A stretch of DNA of 64,000 bases from Curvibacter cyanobacteriorum (GCF_028649475.1 NZ_JAQSIP010000010.1:102740-166739), one strand, 5' to 3'; counted from the stretch's first letter, positions 54,479 to 63,717 are shown. Made by a program: numbers and translations. Notes: a model not told the origin generated them from the letters alone.

Positions 54479-55258
54479 TCAGGCCGACAGCTTGGTCTGC
54501 AGCGGCTTGAAGGCGCGCAGCCACTTGGTGGCCGGCAGGTCCCAGCGGCTTTGGATGAACTCGGCGCGCTCCATCAGCACCTCGCGCTTGGGCCGCGAGG
54601 GCGTGCGCTGTGCCAGCACCACGGTGTTGCCTTCGCGCGTGGGCTTGAAGGCCCAGACGGCGTCGATGCCGAAGGCCTCCACCATTTTCTCGACGCTGCG
54701 CTCGTAGCTGGACGAACGCCCGAACAGGTTGACCGTCATGCAGGCGTCGTCGCTGAGCAGGCGCCGGCAATCGGCGTAGAACTCGGCGCTGTCCAGCACC
54801 GGAGCGGCGGCCTCGTGGTCGTAGAGGTCCACCTGCAAGGCGTCGACCACGCCCTGCCACATGGGGTTGCGGATCTCTTCGGCCGCATCGGCGATCACCA
54901 CGCGCAGCTTGCTGTCGTCGGCCGGCAGCTTGAACCAGCCGCGGCAGGCATGCAGCACCTGCGGGTTGAGTTCGATGGCGGTGGTGGTGACGCGCAGCTT
55001 CTTGCGGCAGAACTTGGTCAGCGTGCCGGCGCCGAGGCCGAGCTGCATGGCATGGAATCGGGTCAGGCGCGCCGGGTCGGTGAACAACAGCCAGGCCATC
55101 ATGCGCTGCACGTACTCCAGCTCGATGTCGTACGGGGCGTCGAGGATCATCGAGCCCTGAATCCACTCGGTGCCCAGGTGCAGGCAGCGCACACCCCCGT
55201 AATCGGAAAAATTGACTTCTGGGAGTTCGACGGCAGGAGCGGACTTGGGGCGGGCCAT
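54479..55258 (-). CDS. spermidine-synthase-like methyltransferase-fold protein
   Basis: A 259-residue Rossmann-fold protein of the spermidine synthase family. Features are EYVQRMMAWLLF, the cofactor loop MQLGLGAGTLTKF, the IELNPQVLHACRG segment and the VVIADAAEEI loop. The Asp that binds putrescine in true spermidine synthases is not obvious, so it may be one of the many orphan SpeE-like proteins in betaproteobacteria. It has no SpeD partner here. The ATG at 55258 gives MARPKSAPAVELPEVN. The 241-bp gap upstream of it on the plus side (54238-54478) shows nothing recognised. Confidence 0.82.
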   Translation of the reverse strand: MARPKSAPAVELPEVNFSDYGGVRCLHLGTEWIQGSMILDAPYDIELEYVQRMMAWLLFTDPARLTRFHAMQLGLGAGTLTKFCRKKLRVTTTAIELNPQVLHACRGWFKLPADDSKLRVVIADAAEEIRNPMWQGVVDALQVDLYDHEAAAPVLDSAEFYADCRRLLSDDACMTVNLFGRSSSYERSVEKMVEAFGIDAVWAFKPTREGNTVVLAQRTPSRPKREVLMERAEFIQSRWDLPATKWLRAFKPLQTKLSA

Positions 55259-55366
55259 GGCGGAGCATTCAAAAAAGGTGCCGAACTTTAGCAGGCGCCC
55301 GCGCCGGGCCCGCGCGCCGAGGGGCGGGCCCCTGGCCCGATGCCACCCCGCCGCGCCCTGGCGCCC

Positions 55367-55858
55367 TCAGAGCAATCCCGCCTGCCGCAAGGCCTCGCCC
55401 CACAGCGCCAGCTTGTGCTCAAAGCGCTGGGACGCGTTGGCCGGGCTGCTGGAGGGCAGGCGGCACACCGGCAGGCCCAGGCCCTGGGTGTGGCGGGCGT
55501 GGCGGAAACTCTCGCCCCCGTTGTGGGCGATCAGCGCCAGCGAAGGGCAGCGCTGGCGCAGCCCACTCAGGTCGTTCAGTTCGGCGTGGCGGATGTCAGC
55601 GTCCAGGCTGCCTTCGCGTTCGCAGGCGGCGTAGACGTCCCACAGGCCCAGCCCGCGCTCCAGCAGGGTCTGCACCCGTTGCGGGTAACTCTGCGCCACC
55701 AGGTCACACTGCCACAGTGTGCCCAACAAGCGCCAGAACTGGTTCTGCGGGTGCCCGTAGTACTGCTGCAGCGCCAGCGAGCGAGCGCCCGGAAAACTGC
55801 CCAGGATCAGCAGCCGGGTGTCTGCGTTCAGGATCGGCGCCAGGCCCTGCAGGCTCAT
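55367..55858 (-). CDS. DNA-deoxyinosine glycosylase (UDG superfamily family 6)
   Basis: A 163-residue protein resembling hypoxanthine-DNA glycosylases (TIGR04274-type, UDG family 6), which remove deaminated adenine from DNA. The first motif is LILGSFPGARSL near residue 17, followed by YYGHPQNQFWRLL. The middle has GLGLWDVYAAC and the last motif is VCRLPSSSPAN. The start codon overlaps the tatD stop (ATGA), which suggests the two nucleic-acid enzymes are made together. Confidence 0.85.
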   Translation of the reverse strand: MSLQGLAPILNADTRLLILGSFPGARSLALQQYYGHPQNQFWRLLGTLWQCDLVAQSYPQRVQTLLERGLGLWDVYAACEREGSLDADIRHAELNDLSGLRQRCPSLALIAHNGGESFRHARHTQGLGLPVCRLPSSSPANASQRFEHKLALWGEALRQAGLL

Positions 55859-56781
55859 GCGGCCCCCTCGGCCCGGCCCGTCAGCATCGCCTCGGCTGGG
55901 GTCTCGGCCTCCGCCTTGGCCGCCAGGCTGGCCCGGACCTCGGCCGGCAGCAGCGCGCCCAGCTTGGGCAGGGCCTCGCAGGCGTTGCGCGTGGTGGCCT
56001 GCAACACCGCCGCCAGGGGCAGACCACGCAGGTCGGCCAGCACCTGGGCAATGCGGGGCAGTTCGCCAGGCGTGTTGCGGCCCTGCGGCTGGCCCGCGGC
56101 ACGTTCGGCCGCAGGGCGGTACAGCCAGTGCGGGGGGATGTCGGGGGCGTCGGTCTCCAGCACCAGGGCCGACAGGGGCAGCTCGGCGGCCAGGCGCCGC
56201 AATTGCAAGGCACGGTCAAAGGTCAAGGCGCCGCCAAACCCCAGCTTGAAACCCAGGTCGATGAAGGCCTGCGCCTGCTGCGCGCTGCCATTGAAGGCAT
56301 GGGCAATGCCGCGCCAACGCGCGCCGCGCCCGCCGCCCACGGCGCGCAACCCCGCCAGCACCAGGTCGGCGGAACGCCGCACATGCAGGATCACCGGCAG
56401 CCCGTGCTGGCGGGCCAGTTGCAGCTGGGCCCGGTACAGGGTCTGCTGGTGCGCCATGTCCAGACCGGGCACAAAGCCGTCGAGCCCGATTTCGCCCACC
56501 GCGACCAGCCGGGGGTCATCGCGGGCGGCCTGCAAGGCGACCGCCAGTTGGTCAACGTCGGCCCCCGTGGCCGGCGCGGTGTAGAGCGGGTGGATGCCCA
56601 GTGCATAGCTGTCGCCATGGCGGTGGGCCAGGGCGCGCACCGCCTCAAAATGGCTGACCTGCACCGCGGGCAGCACACAGTGCCCCACCCCCGCCGCACG
56701 GGCCTGTTGGCGCACCGCGTCGAGGTCCGGGGCCAGCTCCGGCGCGTCCAGGTGGCAGTGGGTGTCCAAACAAAACAACAT
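55855..56781 (-). CDS. tatD: TatD-family metal-dependent DNase
   Basis: A 308-residue TatD-family TIM-barrel hydrolase. The first metal ligands are DTHCHLD near residue 6. Others are seen as VGEIGLDGF (carboxylate), LPVILHVRRS and AHAFNGS, and VLETDAPDIPP closes the site. TatD cleaves DNA 3'-5' and helps in repair. The frame is open 17 codons upstream, but MLFCLDTHCHLD at 56781 is the family start. It overlaps the glycosylase gene by four bases. Divergent from cheV. Confidence 0.9.
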   Translation of the reverse strand: MLFCLDTHCHLDAPELAPDLDAVRQQARAAGVGHCVLPAVQVSHFEAVRALAHRHGDSYALGIHPLYTAPATGADVDQLAVALQAARDDPRLVAVGEIGLDGFVPGLDMAHQQTLYRAQLQLARQHGLPVILHVRRSADLVLAGLRAVGGGRGARWRGIAHAFNGSAQQAQAFIDLGFKLGFGGALTFDRALQLRRLAAELPLSALVLETDAPDIPPHWLYRPAAERAAGQPQGRNTPGELPRIAQVLADLRGLPLAAVLQATTRNACEALPKLGALLPAEVRASLAAKAEAETPAEAMLTGRAEGAA

Positions 56782-56924
56782 GGGGGCGATGATGCCGCAA
56801 AGAGAACGCCCCTGAGCCGCCCGGGGTGGCACGCCAAACTGGGGCTCAATTTGTGCTGGCTCAGCATGCGAAGCGCCCGCTTCGGGCTAGACTGTGTTTC
56901 TTCATTGACCCAGCGGGAATCGCC

Positions 56925-57884
56925 ATGACCTCAGAAGCCCAACGCGAGATCGACGAGCGCACCAACCTCACCAGCAGCAACAAGTTTGAATTGTTGCTGT
57001 TCCGCCTGGGCAAAGATGCCCACGGCGACAAGGCCGAGCTGTTCGGCATCAATGTGTTCAAGGTGCGCGAGATCGTCGAGATGCCCAAGATCACCGCCAT
57101 CATCGGCGCCGCCAAGGGCGTGCTCGGGGTGGTCAACCTGCGTGGCCAGGTGATCCAGGTGGTCGACCTGCCCTACATCGTGGGTTGCCAGCCGCAATCG
57201 GGCCTGAACATCATGCTGGTGGCCGAGTTCGCGCGCCACACCATTGCCTTCGCGGTCGAAGGGGTGGAAGAAATCGTTCGCCTGGACTGGACCCAGGTGC
57301 TGGCGGCTGAAGGCAATGCCGCCTCGGGCCTGGTGACCAGCATCGCCCGCCTCGACGGCGACGTGGACAACACCCGCCTGGTGCAGGTGCTGGACGTGGA
57401 AGCCATTCAACGCCGGGTCTCGCCCACCCCCGACCAGGAAGTCAACCCCACCACCATCGGCCCCGGCCTGACCCTGCGCCCGGGCACGGTGGTGCTGGCC
57501 GCCGACGACTCGCCGATGGCCCGCACGCTGATGGAAAAGAGCCTCGAAGCCATGGGGGCGCCGTTCATCATGACGCGCAGCGGCAAAGAAGCCTGGGAGC
57601 GCTTGCAAGCCATCGAGGCCGAAGCCCGCGCCCAGGGGCAGAGCATCCAGGACCGCGTGGCGATCGTGCTGACCGACCTCGAAATGCCCGAGATGGATGG
57701 CTTCACGCTGACCCGCAACATCAAGCAGGACGGGCGCTTCAAGGGCCTGCCCGTGGTCATCCACTCGTCCCTGTCGGGCACCACCAACGAGGACCATGTG
57801 AAGAGCGTGGGCGCTGATGCCTACGTGGCCAAGTTCGCCCCGGCCGAACTGGCTCAGGTGCTGCGCACCGTGATGACCCGCTGA
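56925..57884 (+). CDS. cheV: chemotaxis coupling/response protein CheV
   Basis: A 319-residue CheV with an N-terminal CheW-like domain (about 20-160: FELLLFRLGKD, GVLGVVNLRGQVIQVVDLPY) and a C-terminal receiver domain. The receiver acidic pair is Asp194/Asp195 (AADDSPMAR), the phospho-acceptor is Asp251 in VLTDLEMPEMDG, and the end has GADAYVAKFAPAELAQVL with the conserved Lys. It couples chemoreceptors to CheA and can be phosphorylated. No other che gene is near. A GCC-rich terminator follows at 57982. Confidence 0.94.
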   Translation: MTSEAQREIDERTNLTSSNKFELLLFRLGKDAHGDKAELFGINVFKVREIVEMPKITAIIGAAKGVLGVVNLRGQVIQVVDLPYIVGCQPQSGLNIMLVAEFARHTIAFAVEGVEEIVRLDWTQVLAAEGNAASGLVTSIARLDGDVDNTRLVQVLDVEAIQRRVSPTPDQEVNPTTIGPGLTLRPGTVVLAADDSPMARTLMEKSLEAMGAPFIMTRSGKEAWERLQAIEAEARAQGQSIQDRVAIVLTDLEMPEMDGFTLTRNIKQDGRFKGLPVVIHSSLSGTTNEDHVKSVGADAYVAKFAPAELAQVLRTVMTR

Positions 57885-57981
57885 GGCCACAGGCGGCACC
57901 GCGCGACGCCCCCCTGGTCGGGGGGCCGGGCGTCGACCAGGCAGGCCGACGCCTTCGCGCTGTCCCGCGTTCTCGCCCCCA

Positions 57982-58013
57982 GGCCTCCTGCCGCGCAGTG
58001 AGGCCGTTTTTTT
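57982..58013 (+). terminator. Rho-independent terminator after cheV
   Basis: GGCCTC (57982-57987) pairs with GAGGCC (58000-58005), with an inner CTGC/GCAG stem (57988-57991 and 57995-57998), followed by GTTTTTTT (58006-58013). It ends the cheV message before the sigma-28-like promoter. Confidence 0.75.
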
Positions 58014-58050
58014 GGGGGCGGCCCCGCGCCAGGCCGCCAGGGGGCGGGGC

Positions 58051-58078
58051 TCAAGTTCGACCACTTTTGGGCCGATAA
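58051..58078 (+). promoter_or_regulatory. Sigma-28 (FliA)-like promoter
   Basis: GCCGATAA at 58071-58078 is a perfect sigma-28 -10 element. TCAAGTTC at 58051-58058 matches the -35 TAAAGTTT at six of eight positions, with a 12-base spacer (11 is usual). It lies just after the cheV terminator and about 70 bases before the ORF at 58147. Confidence 0.5.
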
Positions 58079-58146
58079 AACCGTCAAGTGATGGCGTTGG
58101 CCCGAGTCGCCGGCTGGTTTGACGCCGAGGCGATCAAAAGCCGGAG

Positions 58147-58482
58147 ATGGCGGTGATTCACCCCTCTTTTCAAGGCTTTGAAAATGCCAGTCTGGCCGAC
58201 CATGGCGGCACGTGGGAATGCGCCATGACAGCCTTCGATGGGCGGGGACTGGTGGTGTGCTCCCCGATGAGCCACACCATGAACATCCTTCGACTGCGCA
58301 TCCGCCCTGACGCACCGATCAACCTGCATTCGCCGCTGACCCCGACCAGCCCGTCGGTGGTGACCGTGCGCAACTCCGTGACACCCCATGTGCCCCCCAA
58401 TCCGGGCGCCCAGGCCAACGACAGCCTGCCGCGCAGCCAGGCCCGCGGCAGCGTCGACGGAGCGGCCGCCTCGGCGGCCTGA
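58147..58482 (+). CDS. hypothetical protein downstream of a sigma-28-like promoter
   Basis: A 111-residue ORF whose codons show the local third-position G/C bias. It begins MAVIHPSFQGFENASLADHG and ends in a Ser/Ala-rich tail. The region from about residue 50 (MNILRLRIRPDAPINL) is basic and beta-like. No family was recognised and no signal peptide or membrane segment is seen. A weak CGGAG precedes the ATG; a second start at 58225 is possible. The sigma-28-like promoter and the neighbouring cheV suggest a motility- or chemotaxis-linked role, but the ORF itself is not certain. Confidence 0.45.
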   Translation: MAVIHPSFQGFENASLADHGGTWECAMTAFDGRGLVVCSPMSHTMNILRLRIRPDAPINLHSPLTPTSPSVVTVRNSVTPHVPPNPGAQANDSLPRSQARGSVDGAAASAA

Positions 58483-58545
58483 AGCCGCACGCCATCCAGC
58501 CAGGTGGGGCCCTGCGGGACCCGACCACGGCCGGCGGCCTGGACC

Positions 58546-58920
58546 TCAGTCCAGCAGGTCAAACTGCTGCCGCAGCGCGGCAGCGAACTCGGCCCCACCG
58601 CTCAGCGACAGCGTCAAGGTGCAACGCTGATCGCTGGGCAAGTGCTGGCCAGCAGCCAAGTCGGCGTGCGCCATGTCCAGCCCCAGCGGCTGCACCGGCG
58701 AGGCCTCGACCCAGGCCTGCACATCCACATCCCACAGCGCCCCCTCGTCCAACGGCCCCTCGGGTCCGAAATGCCGACGCGCCCAGTGCAGCACGGCACG
58801 CCACTCGGACGCCAGTGCCGGCCATTGCGCAGGCCAGACGCTGGCCATGGCGTCGAAGGTGTGCACCTCGTCGGCGTCGTCGCTGACATCAAACACCAGG
58901 TAATCCAGCGCCTGGCTCAT
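58546..58920 (-). CDS. conserved hypothetical protein coupled to lolD
   Basis: A 124-residue acidic protein with no recognised domain. It begins [25 protein letters not shown] and has [19 protein letters not shown] in the middle; a C-terminal LRQQFDLLD ends it. The start overlaps the lolD stop (ATGA), so it is co-translated with the lipoprotein-sorting genes. It has no signal peptide, so it probably acts in the cytoplasm. The link to LolCD is by position only. Confidence 0.7.
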   Translation of the reverse strand: MSQALDYLVFDVSDDADEVHTFDAMASVWPAQWPALASEWRAVLHWARRHFGPEGPLDEGALWDVDVQAWVEASPVQPLGLDMAHADLAAGQHLPSDQRCTLTLSLSGGAEFAAALRQQFDLLD

Positions 58921-59648
58921 GGCATGACCTCGCTGCGGTCTGGCTGGCCCGGGCGGGTCTCGGTCAAGCGACCGCGCACCAGGCGCAGTTGGCGCGCACA
59001 GCGCGCGGCCAGGGTTTCGTCGTGGGTCACCATGACGAAGGCCGTGCCCTGCTCCCGCGCCAGGCGCAGCATCAACTGAAACACCTGCTCGGCGGTGCTG
59101 CGGTCCAGGTTGCCCGTGGGCTCGTCGGCCAGCACGCAAGCCGGTTGGGCCACCAGGGCACGGGCCATGGCGACACGCTGGCGCTCGCCGCCCGACAGCT
59201 CGGCCGGGCGGTGCTGCAGCCGGTCGCCCAGACCCACCGCTTCCAACATCTGTCGCGCGGCCTCGCCGGACTGGCGCGGGTCCGCCCGGCGGATGCGCAA
59301 GGGCATGGCCACGTTGTCCAGGGCGCTGAACTCGGGCAGCAGGTGGTGAAACTGGTAGACAAAGCCCAGGTGCTGGTTGCGCAGGCGCCCCTGGGCGCTG
59401 GCGTCGAGGGTGCCCAGGTCCTGCCCCATGACGGTGACACGGCCTTCGGTGGGCGCATCGAGCCCGCCCAACAAGTGCAGCAGGGTGCTCTTGCCCGAGC
59501 CCGAGGCGCCCACAATGGCCACCGTGTCACCACGCGCGATGCGCAGGTCCACCCCTTGCAGCACCGGCACGTCGAGCAGGCCTTCGGTGAAGCGTTTGCA
59601 CAGGCCCGTGGCCTGCAGGATGGGTTCAGAAGGGTCGGTCTTACTCAT
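58917..59648 (-). CDS. lolD: lipoprotein-releasing ABC ATPase LolD
   Basis: A 243-residue MacB/LolD-type ATPase that drives release of outer-membrane lipoproteins from the inner membrane. The Walker A is [12 protein letters not shown], the signature [15 protein letters not shown], and Walker [12 protein letters not shown]. The N-terminus ([10 protein letters not shown]) and the H-loop [11 protein letters not shown] fit LolD. It overlaps the membrane-subunit gene by eight bases and the next unknown gene by four bases. It acts at the cytoplasmic face with LolC/E. Confidence 0.92.
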   Translation of the reverse strand: MSKTDPSEPILQATGLCKRFTEGLLDVPVLQGVDLRIARGDTVAIVGASGSGKSTLLHLLGGLDAPTEGRVTVMGQDLGTLDASAQGRLRNQHLGFVYQFHHLLPEFSALDNVAMPLRIRRADPRQSGEAARQMLEAVGLGDRLQHRPAELSGGERQRVAMARALVAQPACVLADEPTGNLDRSTAEQVFQLMLRLAREQGTAFVMVTHDETLAARCARQLRLVRGRLTETRPGQPDRSEVMP

Positions 59649-60897
59649 AGCGCAGCGCCTCAGCAGGGTTCACGCGGCTGGCCCGCCAGCTGGGGTAGAG
59701 GGTGGCTAGGAAAGCCAGCACCAGGGAAATCAAGGCAATCGGCACGATGTCGCTGCTTTGGGGCTCGCTGGGCATGCGGCTGATCAGGTAGATGTCCTTG
59801 GGCAGAAAGCTGGCCTGGAAGGCGCGCTCCAGCGCAGGCACCAGCACGTCGATGTTGCAGGCGATGCCCAGGCCGAGCAGCAGCCCGGCCAGGGTGCCCA
59901 CCACCCCCACCATGGCGCCCTGCACCACAAAAATGCCCATGATGCTGGACGGGCTGGCCCCCAGGGTGCGCAGGATGGCGATGTCGGCGCGCTTGTCGGT
60001 CACCGTCATCACCAGGGTGCTGACCAGGTTGAAGGCGGCCACGGCCACGATCAAGGTCAGGATGATGAACATCATGCGTTTCTCCAGCTGCACGGCGGCA
60101 AACCAGGTCTTGTTCTGCCGCGTCCAGTCGGTGATCAGGAGGTCACCACTCAAACTACCGGCCAACTGCTGGGCCACTTCGCGGGCAGCCTGCAGGTCGC
60201 GGATGCGCAAGCGCACGCCGGTGGGCCCTTCGAGGCGGAAGATGCGCGCCACATCGTCCAGGTGCATCATGGCCAGCGTCGAGTCGTATTCGTAGTGGCC
60301 CGAATCAAACGTGCCCACCACGGTCATCTGCTTGAGCCGGGGCACCACGCCCGCCGGCGTCACCTGACCACTGGGGGCCACCAGGGTGACCGGGTCGCCT
60401 TTTCGCACCCCCAGACTGCGCGCCAGTTCGCTGCCCAGCACCACGCCAAACTGCCCAGGGACCAAGCGCTCGAGCAGCTCGTCCTTGAGGGCGGCGGCGA
60501 GGTCGGTCACTTCGGGTTCGCGCAGCGGATCAATGCCGCGCACGATGGTGCCGCGCAAGGTGTCGCCGCGCGCCAACAGCGCCTGCACCGCCACAAAGGG
60601 GGCCGCCCCCACCACCGCCGGGTTGCGACGCGCTTCCTCCAAGGTCTTGGAGGGGTCGGGCAGGGCCTGACCGTCGGGGGTGAAAATCTCGATGTGGGCC
60701 ACCACGCTGAGCATGCGGTCGCGCACTTCCTTCTGAAACCCGTTCATCACGGACAGCACGATGATCAGCGCCGCCACGCCCAGTGCGATGCCCAGCATGG
60801 ACACGCCGGAGATGAACGAGATGAAGCCATTTCGCCGGGTGGCGCGGCCTGCACGGGTGTAACGCCAACCCAAGGCCAGTTCGTAAGGGATTTGCAT
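59641..60897 (-). CDS. LolC/LolE-type lipoprotein-releasing membrane subunit
   Basis: A 418-residue FtsX-like permease with four membrane helices and a large periplasmic domain. It begins [21 protein letters not shown] with [21 protein letters not shown] as helix 1. The C-terminal helices include [24 protein letters not shown] residues ([17 protein letters not shown]) and [26 protein letters not shown]. It is a single subunit here, so it may serve as both LolC and LolE (the LolF-like arrangement), but a second gene elsewhere cannot be excluded. It pairs with LolD by an 8-base overlap. The ATG at 60897 is clear. Confidence 0.9.
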   Translation of the reverse strand: MQIPYELALGWRYTRAGRATRRNGFISFISGVSMLGIALGVAALIIVLSVMNGFQKEVRDRMLSVVAHIEIFTPDGQALPDPSKTLEEARRNPAVVGAAPFVAVQALLARGDTLRGTIVRGIDPLREPEVTDLAAALKDELLERLVPGQFGVVLGSELARSLGVRKGDPVTLVAPSGQVTPAGVVPRLKQMTVVGTFDSGHYEYDSTLAMMHLDDVARIFRLEGPTGVRLRIRDLQAAREVAQQLAGSLSGDLLITDWTRQNKTWFAAVQLEKRMMFIILTLIVAVAAFNLVSTLVMTVTDKRADIAILRTLGASPSSIMGIFVVQGAMVGVVGTLAGLLLGLGIACNIDVLVPALERAFQASFLPKDIYLISRMPSEPQSSDIVPIALISLVLAFLATLYPSWRASRVNPAEALRYE

Positions 60898-60932
60898 GGA
60901 GCCGAGATTGTGGCATCCCGGACAATAGCCCC

Positions 60933-61922
60933 ATGTCAGATTCGAAACTTGCCCCCTTGGGGGCCGACCCGACGCCGCAAGCCGTCATCGTGCCCTATGC
61001 CGCGGCAGCCCCCGAAGGCGCCCGTGCCGCCCTGAGTGCCTTGCAACTGCCCCACCTGGACCGCCTGCTGCCCACCTTGCAAGCAGCGCCCACCGACGAG
61101 GGGGACGAGTACCACTACATCCCCCCGCACGAGCGCGCGTTGGCGCGGGCCCTGGGTTTGCCCGACGGGGTGTCCCCCGCGGCGCCCCCCCCTTGGGCCG
61201 CCCACCGAGCCCAGCAACAGGGCGCCGCCCCGGGCACCGCCTGGGCCTGGTTCTACCCCTGCCATTGGCTGGTCGGCGCCGACCAGATCCAGATGAGCGC
61301 CCCCAGCGAACTGGCGCTGAGCGAGCGCGAGGCGCAGGCCTTGCTGGCCGTACTGGCACCGTTTTTTGCCGAGGACGGCATCACGCTGCAGATCGACACC
61401 CCGGAGCGCTGGCTGGCCTCTGGGGAGGTGTTCCGTGACCTGCACAGCGCGGCACTGGACCGTGTGCTGCGCCGGGACATCCAGCTGTGGCTGCCCGAGG
61501 GCCCGGGGGCACGCACGCTGCGCCGCCTGCAAAGCGAAACCCAGATGCTGCTCTACACCCACCCCTTGAACGAGGCCCGCCAGGCCGCACGGCGGCCGGT
61601 GGTCAACTCCTTCTGGGTCAGCGGCAGCGGGGTGCTGCCCGCCACCTGGCAAGCCCCCCGCCAGGCCCCCACGGTGTGGGACACGCTGCACCAACCGGCC
61701 CTGGACGGCGACTGGGCCGCCTGGTCGGCCGCTTGGCAACAACTGGATGCCGGGCCGGTGCGCGAGCTGCTGCAGCGCAGCGAAGCCGGCCAACCCATTG
61801 AGCTGACCTTGTGTGGGGAACGCTCGGCCCGCCGTTGGCACTCGGCGCCCCGCTCGCTGGGCCAGAAGCTCAAGGGCTGGTTTCAGCGCCCGCGCTGCAA
61901 CACCGCGTTGGAGGCCTTGTGA
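60933..61922 (+). CDS. conserved hypothetical protein upstream of recJ
   Basis: A 329-residue protein with no membrane segment or signal. Parts that look conserved in betaproteobacteria are LDRLLPTLQAAP, TAWAWFYPCHWLVGAD and SEREAQALLAVLAPFF, with RPVVNSFWVSGSGVLP later. Such genes are often labelled phosphoglycerate mutase-like, but no phosphatase-type His or metal site was identified, so the label is not adopted. It overlaps recJ by four bases (GTGA) and is divergent from lolC. Function is unknown; linkage to recJ suggests a nucleic-acid or stress role. Confidence 0.75.
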   Translation: MSDSKLAPLGADPTPQAVIVPYAAAAPEGARAALSALQLPHLDRLLPTLQAAPTDEGDEYHYIPPHERALARALGLPDGVSPAAPPPWAAHRAQQQGAAPGTAWAWFYPCHWLVGADQIQMSAPSELALSEREAQALLAVLAPFFAEDGITLQIDTPERWLASGEVFRDLHSAALDRVLRRDIQLWLPEGPGARTLRRLQSETQMLLYTHPLNEARQAARRPVVNSFWVSGSGVLPATWQAPRQAPTVWDTLHQPALDGDWAAWSAAWQQLDAGPVRELLQRSEAGQPIELTLCGERSARRWHSAPRSLGQKLKGWFQRPRCNTALEAL

Positions 61923-63628
61923 AAATCACGGAACGCGATGTGCCGCCCCGTGCCGTCTGGGCGCTTCAACAAGCCGGGGTGCATCCCCTGCTGGCCCGCC
62001 TGTATGCCGCCCGCGGCGTGAGCCAGGCGGAACAACTCGACGACGGTCTGGCGCGCTTGCTGCCCCCCAGCAGCCTCAAGGGCGCGGCACAGGCCGCGGT
62101 CTTGCTCGCCGAGGCCATGGCCCAGAACAAGCGCCTTTGCATCGTCGCCGACTACGACTGCGATGGCGCCACAGCCTGTGCGGTAGCCGTCCGGGGCTTG
62201 CGCCTGCTGGGGGCGCGCCAGGTCGACTACCTGGTGCCCGACCGCGTGGTGGACGGCTACGGCCTGACCGCCACCATCGCCGAACGGGTACACGCGCGCG
62301 GGGCGGATCTGCTGATCACCGTGGACAACGGCATCGCCAGCCTGGACGGCGTGGCACGGGCCCGAGCCCTGGGCCTGCAGGTCCTGGTCACTGACCACCA
62401 TTTGCCGGCGGCCGAGTTGCCCGCAGCCGATGTCATCGTCAACCCCAACCAACCGGGCTGCGACTTTGAGAGCAAAGCCATGGCCGGGGTGGGGGTGATG
62501 TTTTACGTGCTGCTGGCCCTGCGTGCTGAGTTGCGGCAACGCGGTCTCTTCGACGCGCAAAATCAGCCAAAGCTCGATACCTTGTTGCCATTGGTGGCCT
62601 TGGGCACCGTCGCCGACGTGGTGCGCCTGGACGCCAACAACCGGCGCCTGGTGGCCCAGGGCTTGAAGCGCATCCGCCAAGGCGCGCTGCCCGCCGGGGT
62701 GGCGGCCTTGTTCAAGGCCGCGGCCCGCGAAGCCCGGGTGGCCACCACCTTTGACTTCGGCTTTGCCCTGGGGCCCCGCATCAACGCAGCGGGTCGCTTG
62801 TCTGACATGACGCTGGGGATCGAATGCCTGCTCACCGATGACCCGGGGCGGGCAGAGGAACTGGCCAAGCTGCTCGACAGCATCAACCGGGAACGGCGAG
62901 AGATCGAAGGCGGCATGCGTGACCAGGCGATGCAGATCGCGGAGTCGCTGTTCGACCCCGACGAAGAAGCCCCCCCGGCCATCAGCGTGTACGACCCCGA
63001 CTTCCATGAAGGCGTGGTCGGTATCGTGGCCTCGCGCCTCAAAGACAAACTGCACCGCCCGACCTTTGTGTTCGCGGCCAGCGCCGCGCCCGGCAAGTCC
63101 CATGAGCTCAAAGGCTCGGGCCGGTCCATTCCCGGCTTCCACTTGCGTGACGCCCTGGACCTGGTGGCCAAACGCCACCCCGGTGTGCTGATCAAGTTTG
63201 GTGGCCACGCCATGGCTGCAGGCTGCACCGTGGCCGAAGAACACTTTGAGGTTTTCGAGCAGGCCCTGGCCCAGGTGGCCCAGGAATGGCTTGATGCTGC
63301 CACCCTGACGCGGCGGCTCGACACCGACGGCGCCCTGGCCCCGGAGTACCGGCGCGTCGACCTGGTGGACACCCTGCACCGAGAGGTCTGGGGGCAAGGC
63401 TTTGCCCCACCGACCTTCAGTGAAGAAGTGGAAGTGGTGTCCCAGCGTTTGGTCGGTGAGAAGCACCTGGCCTTGAAGCTCAAGCACCAGGGACAGCCCG
63501 TGGATGGCATCTGGTTCGGTCACACCGATCCGCTGCCGCAGCGCGTCAAGCTCGCGTTCCGCCTCGATGCCGACGAGTGGCAAGGGGTGCGCCGGGTGCG
63601 CTTTTTGGTGGAGGGGGCCGAGGTGTGA
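61919..63628 (+). CDS. recJ: single-stranded-DNA exonuclease RecJ
   Basis: A 569-residue RecJ, the 5'-3' exonuclease for single-stranded DNA in recombination and mismatch repair. The DHH domain has IVADYDCDGATACAVA and VTDHHLPAAELP, and the DHHA1 domain is seen in GSGRSIPGFHLRDALDLV and FGGHAMAAGCTV. An OB-like C-terminal domain ends the protein. The start is GTG at 61919 (VKITERDVPPRAVW) with GGAGG upstream; the upstream frame is open but is part of the previous gene's end in another frame. It overlaps that gene by four bases. Confidence 0.93.
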   Translation: MKITERDVPPRAVWALQQAGVHPLLARLYAARGVSQAEQLDDGLARLLPPSSLKGAAQAAVLLAEAMAQNKRLCIVADYDCDGATACAVAVRGLRLLGARQVDYLVPDRVVDGYGLTATIAERVHARGADLLITVDNGIASLDGVARARALGLQVLVTDHHLPAAELPAADVIVNPNQPGCDFESKAMAGVGVMFYVLLALRAELRQRGLFDAQNQPKLDTLLPLVALGTVADVVRLDANNRRLVAQGLKRIRQGALPAGVAALFKAAAREARVATTFDFGFALGPRINAAGRLSDMTLGIECLLTDDPGRAEELAKLLDSINRERREIEGGMRDQAMQIAESLFDPDEEAPPAISVYDPDFHEGVVGIVASRLKDKLHRPTFVFAASAAPGKSHELKGSGRSIPGFHLRDALDLVAKRHPGVLIKFGGHAMAAGCTVAEEHFEVFEQALAQVAQEWLDAATLTRRLDTDGALAPEYRRVDLVDTLHREVWGQGFAPPTFSEEVEVVSQRLVGEKHLALKLKHQGQPVDGIWFGHTDPLPQRVKLAFRLDADEWQGVRRVRFLVEGAEV

Positions 63629-63688
63629 AGAAGGCGCCCTCCTGAAGCAGGCCGTGGGTACGCCATCGGCGTTGCGCCTGGCTAGCCA

Positions 63689-63717
63689 AACAGCGCCTTC
63701 GGGTGCTGTTTTTGTTG
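63689..63717 (+). terminator. Rho-independent terminator after recJ
   Basis: AACAGCGCC (63689-63697) pairs with GGTGCTGTT (63702-63710) in a 9-bp stem (one G-T pair) closed by a TTCG tetraloop and followed by TTTGTT. It lies about 60 bases after the recJ stop. Confidence 0.8.

Noticed and set aside
58091..58156. Tiny frame of 21 codons between the sigma-28-like promoter and the ORF at 58147.
   Set aside because: Too short and without a ribosome site or conserved pattern; it may be leader sequence.
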